56,461 nt of DNA, taken from positions 1 through 56,461 of the forward strand of contig CAZNWB010000011.1 in assembly GCA_964576535.1 (NCBI GenBank), in the 5' to 3' direction. Source of the DNA: 2-02-FULL-66-22 sp964576535 (lineage in GTDB: Bacteria > Methylomirabilota > Methylomirabilia > Methylomirabilales > 2-02-FULL-66-22). This document shows positions 42,937 through 50,543 of this stretch, piece by piece. The notes under the pieces are model-generated. The model had not been told where the DNA came from. It did not search any database and worked only from the letters and a program-made list of their open reading frames with translations. The position numbers and the translations under genes were made by a program. Within the stretch, counting starts at the first letter, position 1. Every line of letters starts with the position of its first letter.

Positions 42937-43564
42937 CCTGGTGCTGGCCGACGATCACCCCATCATTCTGAACGGCCTGGAGCTCTTGTTCGGCTCGGAA
43001 CAGGACTTCCAGGTCTTGGCCCGCTGTGTGAACGGCCGGGAAGCCCTCCAGGCGGTACGGCAGCACCGACCGGATATCTTGATCCTGGACATCCGCATGC
43101 CCGGGATGGACGGGATCGCGGTTCTCCGGCAGCTCCGGGAGGAGAACCTGCCCACGCGGGTGGTCATCCTGACGGTGTCCCTGGGCGAGGATGAGTTGAT
43201 GGCACTGGTTCGCCTGGGGGTGCGGGGCGTCGTGTTGAAGGAAATGGCCCCACAAATGCTGGTGCAGTGTGTCCGCAAGGTGCACGCGGGGGAGCAGTGG
43301 CTGGAGAAACGCTCCTTCGGCCGGGCGATGGAGAAAATGTTGTCGCGCGAGGCTGGGATGCGCGAGGTGGCCGACGCCCTGACGCCGCGGGAGATCGAGA
43401 TCGTGCGCATGGTGGCCGCCGGCCTGCGCAACAAGGAGATCGGTGACAAGCTGTCCATCAGCGAGGGAACGGTCAAGATCCATCTGCACCATATCTACGA
43501 AAAACTCCGCCTCGAAGGTCGATTGGAGCTGGCCCTGTACGCCCAGACCAAAGGGCTCCTCTGA
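42926..43564 (+). CDS. NarL/FixJ-type response regulator
   Basis: A 212-residue regulator. The receiver domain contains the phosphorylated Asp55 in ILILDIRMPGMDG; the output is a LuxR-type helix-turn-helix (LTPREIEIVRMVAAGLRNKE then IGDKLSISEGTVKIHLHHIY). Its ATG overlaps the kinase gene by 11 nt, so the two are translationally coupled. It would bind promoters when phosphorylated; the neighbouring PilZ genes are possible targets, since the space between them (43565-43858) contains a striking AT-rich palindrome. Confidence 0.93.
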   Translation: MAISLVLADDHPIILNGLELLFGSEQDFQVLARCVNGREALQAVRQHRPDILILDIRMPGMDGIAVLRQLREENLPTRVVILTVSLGEDELMALVRLGVRGVVLKEMAPQMLVQCVRKVHAGEQWLEKRSFGRAMEKMLSREAGMREVADALTPREIEIVRMVAAGLRNKEIGDKLSISEGTVKIHLHHIYEKLRLEGRLELALYAQTKGLL

Positions 43565-43787
43565 TCCTCGACCCTCTGAAGCACCTCGAATTTCGACCTT
43601 TCTGGATCGTATTCGGCCTCGCATGCCTCCTCCCGGTCTCGTTGCCCATTTTGTCGGACACCGACTTCGAGACAGTTTCGAGAAGGCCTGTATTTTTCGC
43701 TGGTTAGCCTCTCCGCCATTCGAAACCGAATGTAGCCTCTCCACCTGCCCTGGCCCGTCCGCCTCTTGGAGTTGACGGGACGATATA

Positions 43788-43821
43788 TATCGAAAGATAT
43801 ACAAAAATATATCTTTCGATA
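43788..43821. promoter_or_regulatory. AT-rich perfect 14-bp inverted repeat
   Basis: TATCGAAAGATATA (43788-43801) and TATATCTTTCGATA (43808-43821) around the loop CAAAAA. It ends two bases before the -35 box of the first PilZ gene in an otherwise GC-rich genome. It could be an operator for the adjacent response regulator, or the terminator of the kinase/regulator operon. Confidence 0.6.
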
Positions 43822-43823
43822 AA

Positions 43824-43852
43824 TTGTCAAGGCCGGATGGAGGCGGTACAGT
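43824..43852 (+). promoter_or_regulatory. Promoter of the first PilZ gene, leaderless layout
   Basis: TTGTCA (43824-43829), 17-nt spacer, TACAGT (43847-43852). The ATG begins 6 nt later and no ribosome binding site is present. Confidence 0.5.
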
Positions 43853-43858
43853 TGGCGC

Positions 43859-44176
43859 ATGCAGACCCAAAGTTCCCCGGGATTCACCGAGCGCCGCCAA
43901 GCCGTTCGCTTCCCGATCGCCATCCCCGTCGAGCTGGATGAGGGGACGGGCATAACCCGGGATGTGAGCCTTTCGGGTGTCTTCTTCGAAACAAACCAGT
44001 GGTTCGCCCCGGGGGAGCCGGTTCGGCTGACCTTGGTCTTGGAGCGGGCGTCTCCAGGCGACCCTATCCGCCTCCAGTGCGAAGGCCAGGTTGTGCGGGT
44101 CGGACAATCCAACGCAAAAGTGGAGGTGGCCGTCGCCATCACCTCTCACAGCTTTGCTCAGCAGCAATGGTCGTGA
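43859..44176 (+). CDS. PilZ-domain protein, first copy
   Basis: A 105-residue single PilZ domain. The two c-di-GMP contact motifs are present: RQAVR (RxxxR) in ERRQAVRFPI, and DVSLSG (DxSxxG) in TRDVSLSGVFFET. It is therefore likely to bind c-di-GMP and act as a small adaptor that changes motility, polysaccharide export or transcription when the signal rises. It lies downstream of a two-component system and directly before a duplicate (44339-44683); the similarity extends into the upstream sequence. Confidence 0.88.
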   Translation: MQTQSSPGFTERRQAVRFPIAIPVELDEGTGITRDVSLSGVFFETNQWFAPGEPVRLTLVLERASPGDPIRLQCEGQVVRVGQSNAKVEVAVAITSHSFAQQQWS

Positions 44177-44338
44177 TCTATTGAAGCCCGGAGGGCTCAG
44201 CCATCAGTTCCCAGCATACATTCGTCACAGGCCCTATGCGAGGGGGCGACACCTGCCCGCGATCTGGGCAGCGGGATCCCCATTGAAAAATAGATGTCTT
44301 TCACCACATCGGCCAAGACCGGACGGAGGCACTCGAGT

Positions 44339-44683
44339 GTGAGTAGGCTTACTCCCGAGGGCGCCACACAGTTCCACGAGCGGCGCCGGGCCCCGCGCCT
44401 CCCGATCGCCATTCCCGTGGAATTGGAGGGGGGGACGGGCCTCACCAGGGATGTGAGCATCTCGGGCGTGTTTTTCGAGACGGATCGATACCTTGTCTTG
44501 GGTGAGCAGGTCCGGTTGACGCTGATTCTGGGGCGGCTGTCACCGGAAGACCCCGTCCGCCTCCAGTGTGATGGCCGGGTCGTGCGGGTCGAGCGGCGCG
44601 AGATGCAGGTCCGCCTGGGTGTGGCTGTCGCCATCGAATCGTATCGGTTCATGACACGCGAGCAGCTCAGGCGTTTCGCCTGA
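44339..44683 (+). CDS. PilZ-domain protein, second copy
   Basis: A 114-residue PilZ domain, a close relative of the preceding gene: ERRRAPRLPIAIPVELEGGT and TRDVSISGVFFET keep the RxxxR (RRAPR) and DxSxxG motifs. The C-terminus is longer (MTREQLRRFA). The upstream 50 bases align with those of the first copy (CAAGACCGGACGGAGGC against CAAGGCCGGATGGAGGC), and the GTG at 44339 aligns with the first copy's ATG, so it is chosen over the ATG 15 codons earlier. A tandem duplication is the simplest reading. Confidence 0.82.
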   Translation: MSRLTPEGATQFHERRRAPRLPIAIPVELEGGTGLTRDVSISGVFFETDRYLVLGEQVRLTLILGRLSPEDPVRLQCDGRVVRVERREMQVRLGVAVAIESYRFMTREQLRRFA

Positions 44684-45325
44684 AGCAGAATTGTCTTGAT
44701 TGTCCGTATTCATGGGAATTGGCTTGACGCGGTATGCGGGGCCTTGATATGAGGCAGGATGCACTCATCCTCGATCACGCTCTCACCCACCCGACCAGAC
44801 CATCGACCTCGTGCCACCCCTAGTGGACCCCTTGCGGAGGAGCACAAACCCGGGCCGCGAAGATAGATTGCCTTGCAGCGAGTGACAGAACTGGCGCGGG
44901 AGAGGGCACGTTGCCCTGTCCTGCGACAGATTGCCGGGGCGTTCACCAGCCAGGAGAGGAAGAGATGCCTGGACGTCCTGCGGGCCACCCACCCTCGATC
45001 CGACCCTTCCCGTCTTCCACTGACTTTGAGTACCGGCCTCAAGCCTGCTGGCGGAAGCCCACTCGGCCCGTCATAGATCAGAGGGCCCCGGAGATGGCTG
45101 GGCTTCCCGAGAAGCTCTCTGAATATCCCGCGCAGCCACTCTGGGTCTTGGCTGAACCCACGCGGCCGTCGGCAGGATTCCGTGCTGTCAAGAGATTTCC
45201 TGGTAGGGACCGCACGCTCGGAACAGCAAGCCCTCAGCGATTCCTGGGGGCAGAGGACAATGAGGCGCACACGGTATTCGAATTTGCCAATTGAGTGAGA
45301 GAAGTCGTGATGCTGAGGAGAGGAA
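44684..45325. other. 640-nt stretch without a supported gene
   Basis: Both strands carry only short or unconvincing frames. The plus-strand frame at 44873-45076 (ELARERARCPVLRQIAGAF) looks slightly protein-like and may be debris of a gene, but there is no start signal or match I recognise. No hairpin of the word-repeat type is seen here. Confidence 0.5.
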
Positions 45326-46438
45326 GTGGATAGGCGACGGTTCCCGCGTCTTGACCGCTCCTCGCCTCCAAGGGTCAGGGGAGATCCCCGTCCCAGCCGG
45401 CCGGTTGTGATCAACGCGAGCGACGGGGGAGTGTGTTTGTGGTTGCCCGACCCCCCGTCGATGGGTGGCCGTTATGTGATCTGTTGGCGCACCCATGGCC
45501 GCCAGCAAGTCATCGGGCTCCGACCGGTGTGGCTGCAGCCGTGGTCGCCGGCCCCGGACCCGGGAGATGTTCGTGGACCCGGAGGCTGGCTCGGAGGCTT
45601 TGCGTTCGCCCCGGCGAAACTTGACGGACCAAGCCCCTGCCTTCCTCAAGATATCCTGACAGACCCGCAGATTGTGGTCGAATCCTTCCTCGAGAATCTC
45701 CCGCCCGGTAGCCCCGATCCCGAGTCCGCTGCCAAAGGATGGACCGTCCTCAGCGACGGAATAGAGGACAGTCAGCGGGTCCTCCAGGCACACCAGGACA
45801 CGTCCGCTCCCCCAGCCCGTCCGGCTGGCCATCAATCGGCCACGCGCCAATCCGCGCGAGCGCGACGGCGGATTAGGGGCGGGCGAACGATACTTGTGGG
45901 GGCAGGCCTTGTGGCCGCAGTCATCGGCTGGATGGCTCTCACCACCTGGATCAAGGCTGATCGGTCCTCGGGTGTGGCGAAAGCCCCGTTGCAGCAACAG
46001 CTCCCTCCAGGATGGGCGATGGAGATGGACGCCAACGCCCGGGAGGGGTGGATGAAGATTCAGTCCAGGTACGGCCTGCACGATGCCACGATCCTCTCGG
46101 CGATTCGGATTCTGAAGGGGGATGACAAGTATCCTCACGCCCACTGGCTGCGCGACCTGACGGCCTATCCGGCCCAGGTGGAACGGGCCTTTGCGATTCC
46201 CGCAGGATCGGGAAAGGGGGTCCCTCGCAATCTCGGTTCGTTGGTCAAAGACCTTGAAATGCGGCTGGTAAGTGGTTCGACGTTTCCCGATGAACCTGTG
46301 GGAGAACGCCATCTTGGAGGAAGCCGGGCGTTGGAGGATAATACGGTTGTGCTAGCCGTCCTTGACCTTCTCCGTCGCCGCGAAGATGAGGTTGCCGTGA
46401 AAGACCTGCTTGCGGCCATCCGACAGAGAGCAAAGTGA
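45326..46438 (+). CDS. Membrane protein with a degenerate PilZ-like N-terminal domain
   Basis: A 370-residue protein. The first 110 residues look like a PilZ domain: RRRFPRLDR gives an Arg cluster, and NASDGGV fits the N/DxSxxG motif; binding is uncertain because the rest is divergent. After a proline/Arg-rich linker a single transmembrane helix follows (ILVGAGLVAAVIGWMALTTW, about residues 190-210). The C-terminal 150 residues (GWMKIQSRYGLHDATILSAI, RILKGDDKYPHAHWLRDL) are of unknown fold. It may link c-di-GMP to an envelope function. A GAGGAAG sequence lies close before the GTG start. Confidence 0.6.
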   Translation: MDRRRFPRLDRSSPPRVRGDPRPSRPVVINASDGGVCLWLPDPPSMGGRYVICWRTHGRQQVIGLRPVWLQPWSPAPDPGDVRGPGGWLGGFAFAPAKLDGPSPCLPQDILTDPQIVVESFLENLPPGSPDPESAAKGWTVLSDGIEDSQRVLQAHQDTSAPPARPAGHQSATRQSARARRRIRGGRTILVGAGLVAAVIGWMALTTWIKADRSSGVAKAPLQQQLPPGWAMEMDANAREGWMKIQSRYGLHDATILSAIRILKGDDKYPHAHWLRDLTAYPAQVERAFAIPAGSGKGVPRNLGSLVKDLEMRLVSGSTFPDEPVGERHLGGSRALEDNTVVLAVLDLLRRREDEVAVKDLLAAIRQRAK

Positions 46439-46768
46439 CACCCCTCCATTCGCGTGCTCTGAGTTAAACCCCGGAATCGAGTGTCCGGACCCCGGGAGGA
46501 ATCCGCGTCACCCTCTTGTAATGCCCTACAGAGGTGTGAGATGTTGTGCCCTGGTGGCCTGTGGCCTTCGGCCGGGCGCCCGAGGAGCAGAGGAGCTGAG
46601 GGGCAGGGGGAGTTCTCGTGCGAAAGGCGTACGAAGGTACGAGGGTACGAACGTACGGCTGGAGCGAAAATATCTGAAAGCGCATGCCCTGGGCACCTCC
46701 ATGCGTATATTCGTACCGTCGTACAGTCGTACGCTTTTGGTCGGCTGTATGGGCATGGGAGGAATGAA
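46439..46768. other. Spacer holding a word-repeat hairpin
   Basis: 330 nt without a gene. Its second half is filled by the GTACG element described separately; the first half holds short imperfect pairs (GGCCTGTGGCCTTCGGCC) and nothing else recognised. Confidence 0.5.
46627..46734. repeat. GTACG word-shuffled inverted repeat, second locus
   Basis: The left arm (46627-46658) begins GCGTACGAAGGTACGAGGGT and continues ACGAACGTACGG. The right arm (46704-46734) reads CGTATATTCGTACCGTCGTA then CAGTCGTACGC. It ends 23 nt before the ribosome binding site of the epimerase gene. Same word as 19531-19664. Confidence 0.8.
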
Positions 46769-47728
46769 TTGAGGGTATTGGTTACGGGAGGTGCGGGGTT
46801 CATCGGCTCGCACCTGGCGGATGCGTACCTGGAGGCGGGGCACGAGGTGGGGGTGGTGGACGATCTGTCCACCGGTTCCCGGGAGAACCTGGACCCGCGG
46901 GCCCGGTTCTGGCAGGTGGACATCCGGAGCGCCGATCTGCAGAGGGTGCTGGAAGCCTTTCAGCCCGAGGTCATCAACCATCATGCGGCGCAGATGAGCG
47001 TCTCGGCCTCTGTCCGGGATCCCCGGAACGATGCCGACATCAACATTCTGGGTACTCTGAACCTCCTGGAGGGAGCCGTCCGCCACAACGTGCGGCGGGT
47101 GATCTTCGCCTCGACGGGCGGGGCGATCTACGGGGACCGGAATGCGCTGCCGACCCCGGAGACGGTCTTCCCCCAACCGGTGAGCCCGTATGGGGTCGCA
47201 AAGCTTGCGGTCGAACGATACCTGCACGCCTACCAGTCGATGTCCGGTCTGCAGGCGATCGCCCTCCGGTACAGCAATGTGTATGGCCCGCGGCAGAACC
47301 CGCATGGCGAGGCGGGTGTGGTGGCCATCTTCGCCCAGGGGGTCCTGGAGGGACGGGAGTTGATCATCAACGGGGACGGGGAGCAGACGCGCGACTACAT
47401 CTTCGTGGGCGACGTGGTCCATGCCAACCTGCTCGCTACCGAGGTGTCCCTGGGTGAGGAGATCGCGATTCTCAACATCGGGACCGGGATCGAGGCCTCG
47501 GTGAACGATCTCGCTGTCATGTTTCGCCAGATCGCCGGTGGGGCTGTCGGGTGGAGGCACGCACCTCCCCGTCCGGGAGAACAGCGGCGGAGCGCCCTGG
47601 ATTCCGCGCTGGCCAGGCGTCTCTTGGTTTGGGAGTCGACGACGGATCTTCGGGCGGGACTGGCTCACACATTTCATTGGTTCCAAAAACGCAGGGACGC
47701 TGGAAGGCGAAGCAGCAATGAGCCATGA
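46769..47728 (+). CDS. NAD-dependent sugar epimerase/dehydratase (GalE-like)
   Basis: A 319-residue extended SDR. The Rossmann motif VTGGAGFIGSHLADAYLEAG, DDLSTGSREN, the catalytic YGVAK (YxxxK) in SPYGVAKLAVERYL, and ALRYSNVYGPRQNP fit UDP-glucose 4-epimerase and related enzymes. The start is a TTG: GGGAGG (46757-46762) lies six bases before it, and the protein then begins directly at the first beta strand (LRVLVTGG). A longer frame upstream only translates the repeat hairpin. It may supply nucleotide sugar for polysaccharide under control of the PilZ/c-di-GMP genes nearby, though this is only position-based. Confidence 0.88.
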   Translation: MRVLVTGGAGFIGSHLADAYLEAGHEVGVVDDLSTGSRENLDPRARFWQVDIRSADLQRVLEAFQPEVINHHAAQMSVSASVRDPRNDADINILGTLNLLEGAVRHNVRRVIFASTGGAIYGDRNALPTPETVFPQPVSPYGVAKLAVERYLHAYQSMSGLQAIALRYSNVYGPRQNPHGEAGVVAIFAQGVLEGRELIINGDGEQTRDYIFVGDVVHANLLATEVSLGEEIAILNIGTGIEASVNDLAVMFRQIAGGAVGWRHAPPRPGEQRRSALDSALARRLLVWESTTDLRAGLAHTFHWFQKRRDAGRRSSNEP

Positions 47729-47738
47729 GCCGGCCACC

Positions 47739-47753
47739 GGGTCCCCCTGGGTG
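47739..47753 (-). repeat. 16-bp GGGTACCC motif, copy H (one base lost)
   Basis: GGGTCCCCCTGGGTG, identical to the consensus apart from the missing A. It lies 10 nt after the epimerase stop. Flanks are complementary (GGCCACC and TGTGGCGGCC). Confidence 0.5.
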
Positions 47754-47810
47754 TGGCGGCCAGGAGCCGAGAGGGAGGAGGGGGCGAGAACCTGGACCCG
47801 GCAGAAGTGT

Positions 47811-47839
47811 TTGACAGAATACCGGCCCTGTGTTACATA
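47811..47839 (+). promoter_or_regulatory. Promoter of the FAD reductase gene
   Basis: TTGACA (47811-47816), 17-nt spacer, TACATA (47834-47839). Predicted start near 47846, giving a leader of about 110 nt. Confidence 0.65.
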
Positions 47840-47958
47840 GCCCGAGTTTTTCCGATTCGTGGGGGGTCAGCCGATCCCGAGGGTGAAGGCCTCATTCGTT
47901 CCCCTGTGATAGCTGACCGGAGCAGCGTCCGGCAGACTGGACCGAGAGCCTTCCTTCC

Positions 47959-49176
47959 ATGCAGCAGTCTTACGACGTCCTTGTGGTAGGCGCCGGGCCG
48001 GCCGGCTGTACCGCGGCAGAGCGATTGGCCGCCGCCGGGCTCGATGTCGCGGTGCTCGAAGAGCATGCGGTCATCGGCGAACCGGTGGATTGTACCGGCG
48101 TTGTCGGCACCGAGGCCTTCGAGCAATTTGACCTGCCGCAGAGCATTGTCGTTGGTTCCGTGAGCGGGGTGACGATCCACTCGCCCGCAGGAATCTCCGC
48201 GACGTACCAGGCCGATGGACCGCTCGCCTACATCGTGGACCGCGCTGAACTGGACCGGACTCTGGCGGCGCGGGCCCAGAATGCCGGCACCGCGTTTCTC
48301 CTCAGCACCCAGGCGGTGGATGTGTCCAGAGACCACGGGGAGGTCGCGGTGACGTGCCGCCGCCCCGATAGCGAGGTACGCCGCCTGTCTGCCAAGGTGC
48401 TCATCCTGGCGGGGGGCCCCCGGTTTGCATTCCACGAACGCCTGGGTCTGGGGACATCCTCCGTGTTGTGGCGGAGCGCCCATGCGGAACTTCCCGGGGA
48501 TGGATTGCCGCATGCGCAGGTGTATCTGGGTCGGGACGTGGCCCCCGGGGCGTTCGCCTGGGCAGTCCCGATCAAGCACGACGGGATGCCGCGCGTCCGG
48601 GTTGGGGTCAACAGCCACTGCGATGCCCCGCGATACCTGCGCAAGCTCTGCGAGGAGCGCTTTCCCCACCTGATGTCCGGTGACGGGTCGCTGCCGTACC
48701 GGTCCTGGGTCGTCCCGGTGATTCCCCCTTCCAAGACCTACGCCGACCGGGTGCTGGCGGTCGGGGATGCCGCCGGCCAGGTGAAGCCGACATCGGGTGG
48801 AGGCATTTACTATGGGATGCTGAGTGCCCAGGTAGCTGCCGACACGGTCCTAGAGGCCTTCAGACGTGGGACCTTGGGTCGCGACGGCCTCTCCGCCTAT
48901 GAGAAACGGTGGCGGGCCCGCCTGGGATTCGACCTGAAGCTCGGCACGTTGTTCCGACGCCTTTTTGCGCGGATGACGGACCGGGACGTGGACGATCTGT
49001 TCCAGACGCTGCACACGCACGGCCTCCTGGCCCGGATCACGGAAAAGGTCAGTTTCGATTGGCACCGGGAGCTGATTCTTTTCCTCCTGAAGAATCCCAA
49101 GTTGGCCAGAATCTTCATGCGGCGCTGCCTGGATCGAAACGCCGAGCCCGCATTTTCCGACTTGCCCGCTTTCTGA
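47959..49176 (+). CDS. FAD-dependent geranylgeranyl reductase-like oxidoreductase
   Basis: A 405-residue flavoprotein of the geranylgeranyl reductase/FixC family. The N-terminal FAD-binding motif is VLVVGAGPAGCTAAERLAAA; EPVDCTGVVG, FAWAVPIKHDGMPRVRVGVN and RVLAVGDAAGQVKPTSGGGI are further family stretches. Such enzymes saturate isoprenoid chains of lipids or quinones or act on related unsaturated substrates, with electrons from a ferredoxin. The C-terminus (ELILFLLKNPKLARIFMRR) is helical and may touch the membrane. It has its own promoter and a long leader. The thioredoxin-like ferredoxin at 50116 could be an electron donor, but that is speculation. Confidence 0.85.
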   Translation: MQQSYDVLVVGAGPAGCTAAERLAAAGLDVAVLEEHAVIGEPVDCTGVVGTEAFEQFDLPQSIVVGSVSGVTIHSPAGISATYQADGPLAYIVDRAELDRTLAARAQNAGTAFLLSTQAVDVSRDHGEVAVTCRRPDSEVRRLSAKVLILAGGPRFAFHERLGLGTSSVLWRSAHAELPGDGLPHAQVYLGRDVAPGAFAWAVPIKHDGMPRVRVGVNSHCDAPRYLRKLCEERFPHLMSGDGSLPYRSWVVPVIPPSKTYADRVLAVGDAAGQVKPTSGGGIYYGMLSAQVAADTVLEAFRRGTLGRDGLSAYEKRWRARLGFDLKLGTLFRRLFARMTDRDVDDLFQTLHTHGLLARITEKVSFDWHRELILFLLKNPKLARIFMRRCLDRNAEPAFSDLPAF

Positions 49177-49399
49177 TCTCCACCCGTCTCATTAACCCGC
49201 CAGTCCCGCCACCGGCGGGATACCGTCGCCAGAATATCCCATCGGTTCGGACCCGTGGCTCACATGCAGACTCCGCAGAGGGGGCAGATTCAACCAGGGG
49301 ATGCAGTCGGGAAGGATCTGGACGTTCCGCGCGCCCTGATGAGCTCGTGGACCTTCTCCCTCTGGACGCAGGGCCGCCCGAGAGGCGGCCAGAAAATGC
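49177..49399. other. Spacer before the RidA promoter
   Basis: 223 nt. A minor hairpin (CCCGCCACCGGCGGG) follows the reductase stop. A 53-codon frame at 49264-49425 exists but lacks a ribosome binding site and recognisable features, so it is not called. Confidence 0.5.
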
Positions 49400-49428
49400 T
49401 TGACCCGTGTGGAGTTCTGGGGTAGGCA
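49400..49428 (+). promoter_or_regulatory. Promoter of the RidA-family gene
   Basis: TTGACC (49400-49405), 17-nt spacer, TAGGCA (49423-49428). It gives an 85- to 90-nt leader that contains the inverted repeat at 49476-49506. Confidence 0.5.
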
Positions 49429-49475
49429 GAACGCCATGAGGTTCCAGGTCCACTGAGAGGTGTTGAGACCCGAAA

Positions 49476-49506
49476 TGCCGTGTCTCCCGTAAGAGACATG
49501 ACGGCA
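49476..49506 (+). promoter_or_regulatory. Leader hairpin before the RidA-family gene
   Basis: TGCCGTGTCTC pairs with GAGACATGACGGCA (two bases bulged). It ends 16 nt before the start codon, just ahead of GAGAGGG. It could affect translation or stability of the mRNA. Confidence 0.4.
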
Positions 49507-49522
49507 CTCGAGAGGGCACACG

Positions 49523-49930
49523 ATGACTGCTGACCCCGTCATCATCCGGCCCGCAAACCTGGCCAGGCCCGTGGGGTACAGTCATGGAATCACGGCCCGG
49601 GGCGGCGAGACGCTGTATGTCGCCGGGCAGGTGGCCTTTGACGCGGACAGGAAGGTTGTCGGGGCGGGAAACATCGCCAAGCAGTTCGAACAGGCGCTGG
49701 CGAATTTCTGCCGGGTGCTGGAGGCAGCCGGTGCCGCACCGGCGAGCGTCGTGAAGCTGACCATCTTCACGTCCGAGATGGCAGCCTACAAGGCCAATCT
49801 GAAGACGATCGGGCAGGTGTATCGTGCGGTGTTTGGGTCCCACTATCCGGCCATGACCCTCGTCGAGGTGAAGAGCCTGTACGACGATGGGATCCTGGTG
49901 GAGATCGAGGGGATCGCCGTGATGGACTAA
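49523..49930 (+). CDS. RidA-family protein lacking the usual catalytic arginine
   Basis: A 135-residue Rid protein: GITARGGETLYVAGQVAFDA, ASVVKLTIFTSEMAAYKAN, HYPAMTLVEVKSLYDDGILV, IEGIAV. The archetypal imine deaminase has Arg105 in a PARxxVEV setting; here the stretch is PAMTLVEV, so that Arg is replaced by Met. The protein is therefore more likely a member of another Rid subgroup with a different or no deaminase activity. It has its own promoter and leader hairpin. A TrpB-like PLP enzyme lies 2 kb downstream; Rid proteins often handle reactive enamines released by PLP enzymes, which could be a link. Confidence 0.85.
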   Translation: MTADPVIIRPANLARPVGYSHGITARGGETLYVAGQVAFDADRKVVGAGNIAKQFEQALANFCRVLEAAGAAPASVVKLTIFTSEMAAYKANLKTIGQVYRAVFGSHYPAMTLVEVKSLYDDGILVEIEGIAVMD

Positions 49931-50105
49931 ATGCAGAATGCGGAGTGCGGAATGCGGAATTTGGGACGGGAGGGAAACGAGGCTCTCTCAATTGGAGTGG
50001 CCTCTATCCGCACTGCCCGGCAGGGGTTGTGAGTCCTCGAAGTTCAGATGTTTTTTCGACCGAATGGATGGTGATTCCGCATTCCGCACTCGCCATTCCG
50101 CATTG
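49930..50105. repeat. GAATGCGG word-shuffled inverted repeat
   Basis: The left arm (49930-49962) repeats ATGCAGAATGCGGAGTGCGG and AATGCGGAATT. The right arm (50072-50105) is GATTCCGCATTCCGCACTCG then CCATTCCGCATTGAG. The loop is about 110 nt. It ends right at the ribosome binding site (GAGGAGAGGAG) of the ferredoxin gene. Confidence 0.8.
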
Positions 50106-50115
50106 AGGAGAGGAG

Positions 50116-50517
50116 ATGGGTCCGTTTGAGATTCACGTCTTCGTGTGCACCAGCGGAGGGACGTGCCCGCATCAGGGGTCGGTCACCGTGCATGCCTACC
50201 TGAAAGACGCAGTGGCCAAGGCGGGACTCAAGAGCAAGGTGCGGGTAAACAATTCCGGGTGCCTGGATCAGTGCGGGCACGGGCCGACTCTCGTCATTTA
50301 CCCCGAGAACGTCTGGTACTCCCACGTGACGCGGGAGGAGGCGGAAATCATTTTCACGGAGCACATCCTGGGAGGGAAGCCTGTCCAGCGTCTGCGATAC
50401 CATCCGCCGATGCCCGGCGGGCACAAGCTGGCCCGGAACAAGGACGGGAAGCCCGTTGAGCGATGCACCCTCTGCCGTGGTGGCCAGGCCACGACCTGCG
50501 CGTACGAGGGACCGTAG
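50116..50517 (+). CDS. Thioredoxin-like 2Fe-2S ferredoxin
   Basis: A 133-residue ferredoxin of the thioredoxin-like (Shethna/Azotobacter FeFdI) type: Cys11 and Cys17 in CTSGGTC, Cys49 and Cys53 in NNSGCLDQCGHGP, the four ligands of one 2Fe-2S cluster. The last 20 residues carry three more cysteines (Cys117, Cys120, Cys128 in RCTLCRGGQATTC), an addition not typical of the family, which could bind zinc. It transfers electrons in the cytoplasm to partners not defined here. Spacing to the CoA-transferase gene downstream is 26 nt, so the two are probably one unit. Confidence 0.88.
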   Translation: MGPFEIHVFVCTSGGTCPHQGSVTVHAYLKDAVAKAGLKSKVRVNNSGCLDQCGHGPTLVIYPENVWYSHVTREEAEIIFTEHILGGKPVQRLRYHPPMPGGHKLARNKDGKPVERCTLCRGGQATTCAYEGP

Positions 50518-50543
50518 AGCCGAGAGCCGCGAGGCGGGGGCGT

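Noticed and set aside
44873..45076. Small gene in the 640-nt empty stretch
   Set aside because: Slightly protein-like (ELARERARCPVLRQIAGAF), but with no start signal, no family and an abrupt stop. At most gene debris.
44710..45414. Minus-strand frame of 234 codons in the PilZ region
   Set aside because: Its translation has no domain and overlaps the start of the third PilZ-like gene. It looks like a random open frame in GC-rich DNA.
46481..46768. 96-residue N-terminal extension of the epimerase
   Set aside because: It lies across the GTACG hairpin and has no domain. The TTG at 46769 has a strong ribosome binding site and starts right at the Rossmann strand.
49264..49425. 53-residue frame before the RidA gene
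   Set aside because: No ribosome binding site, and it overlaps the promoter placed at 49400-49428.
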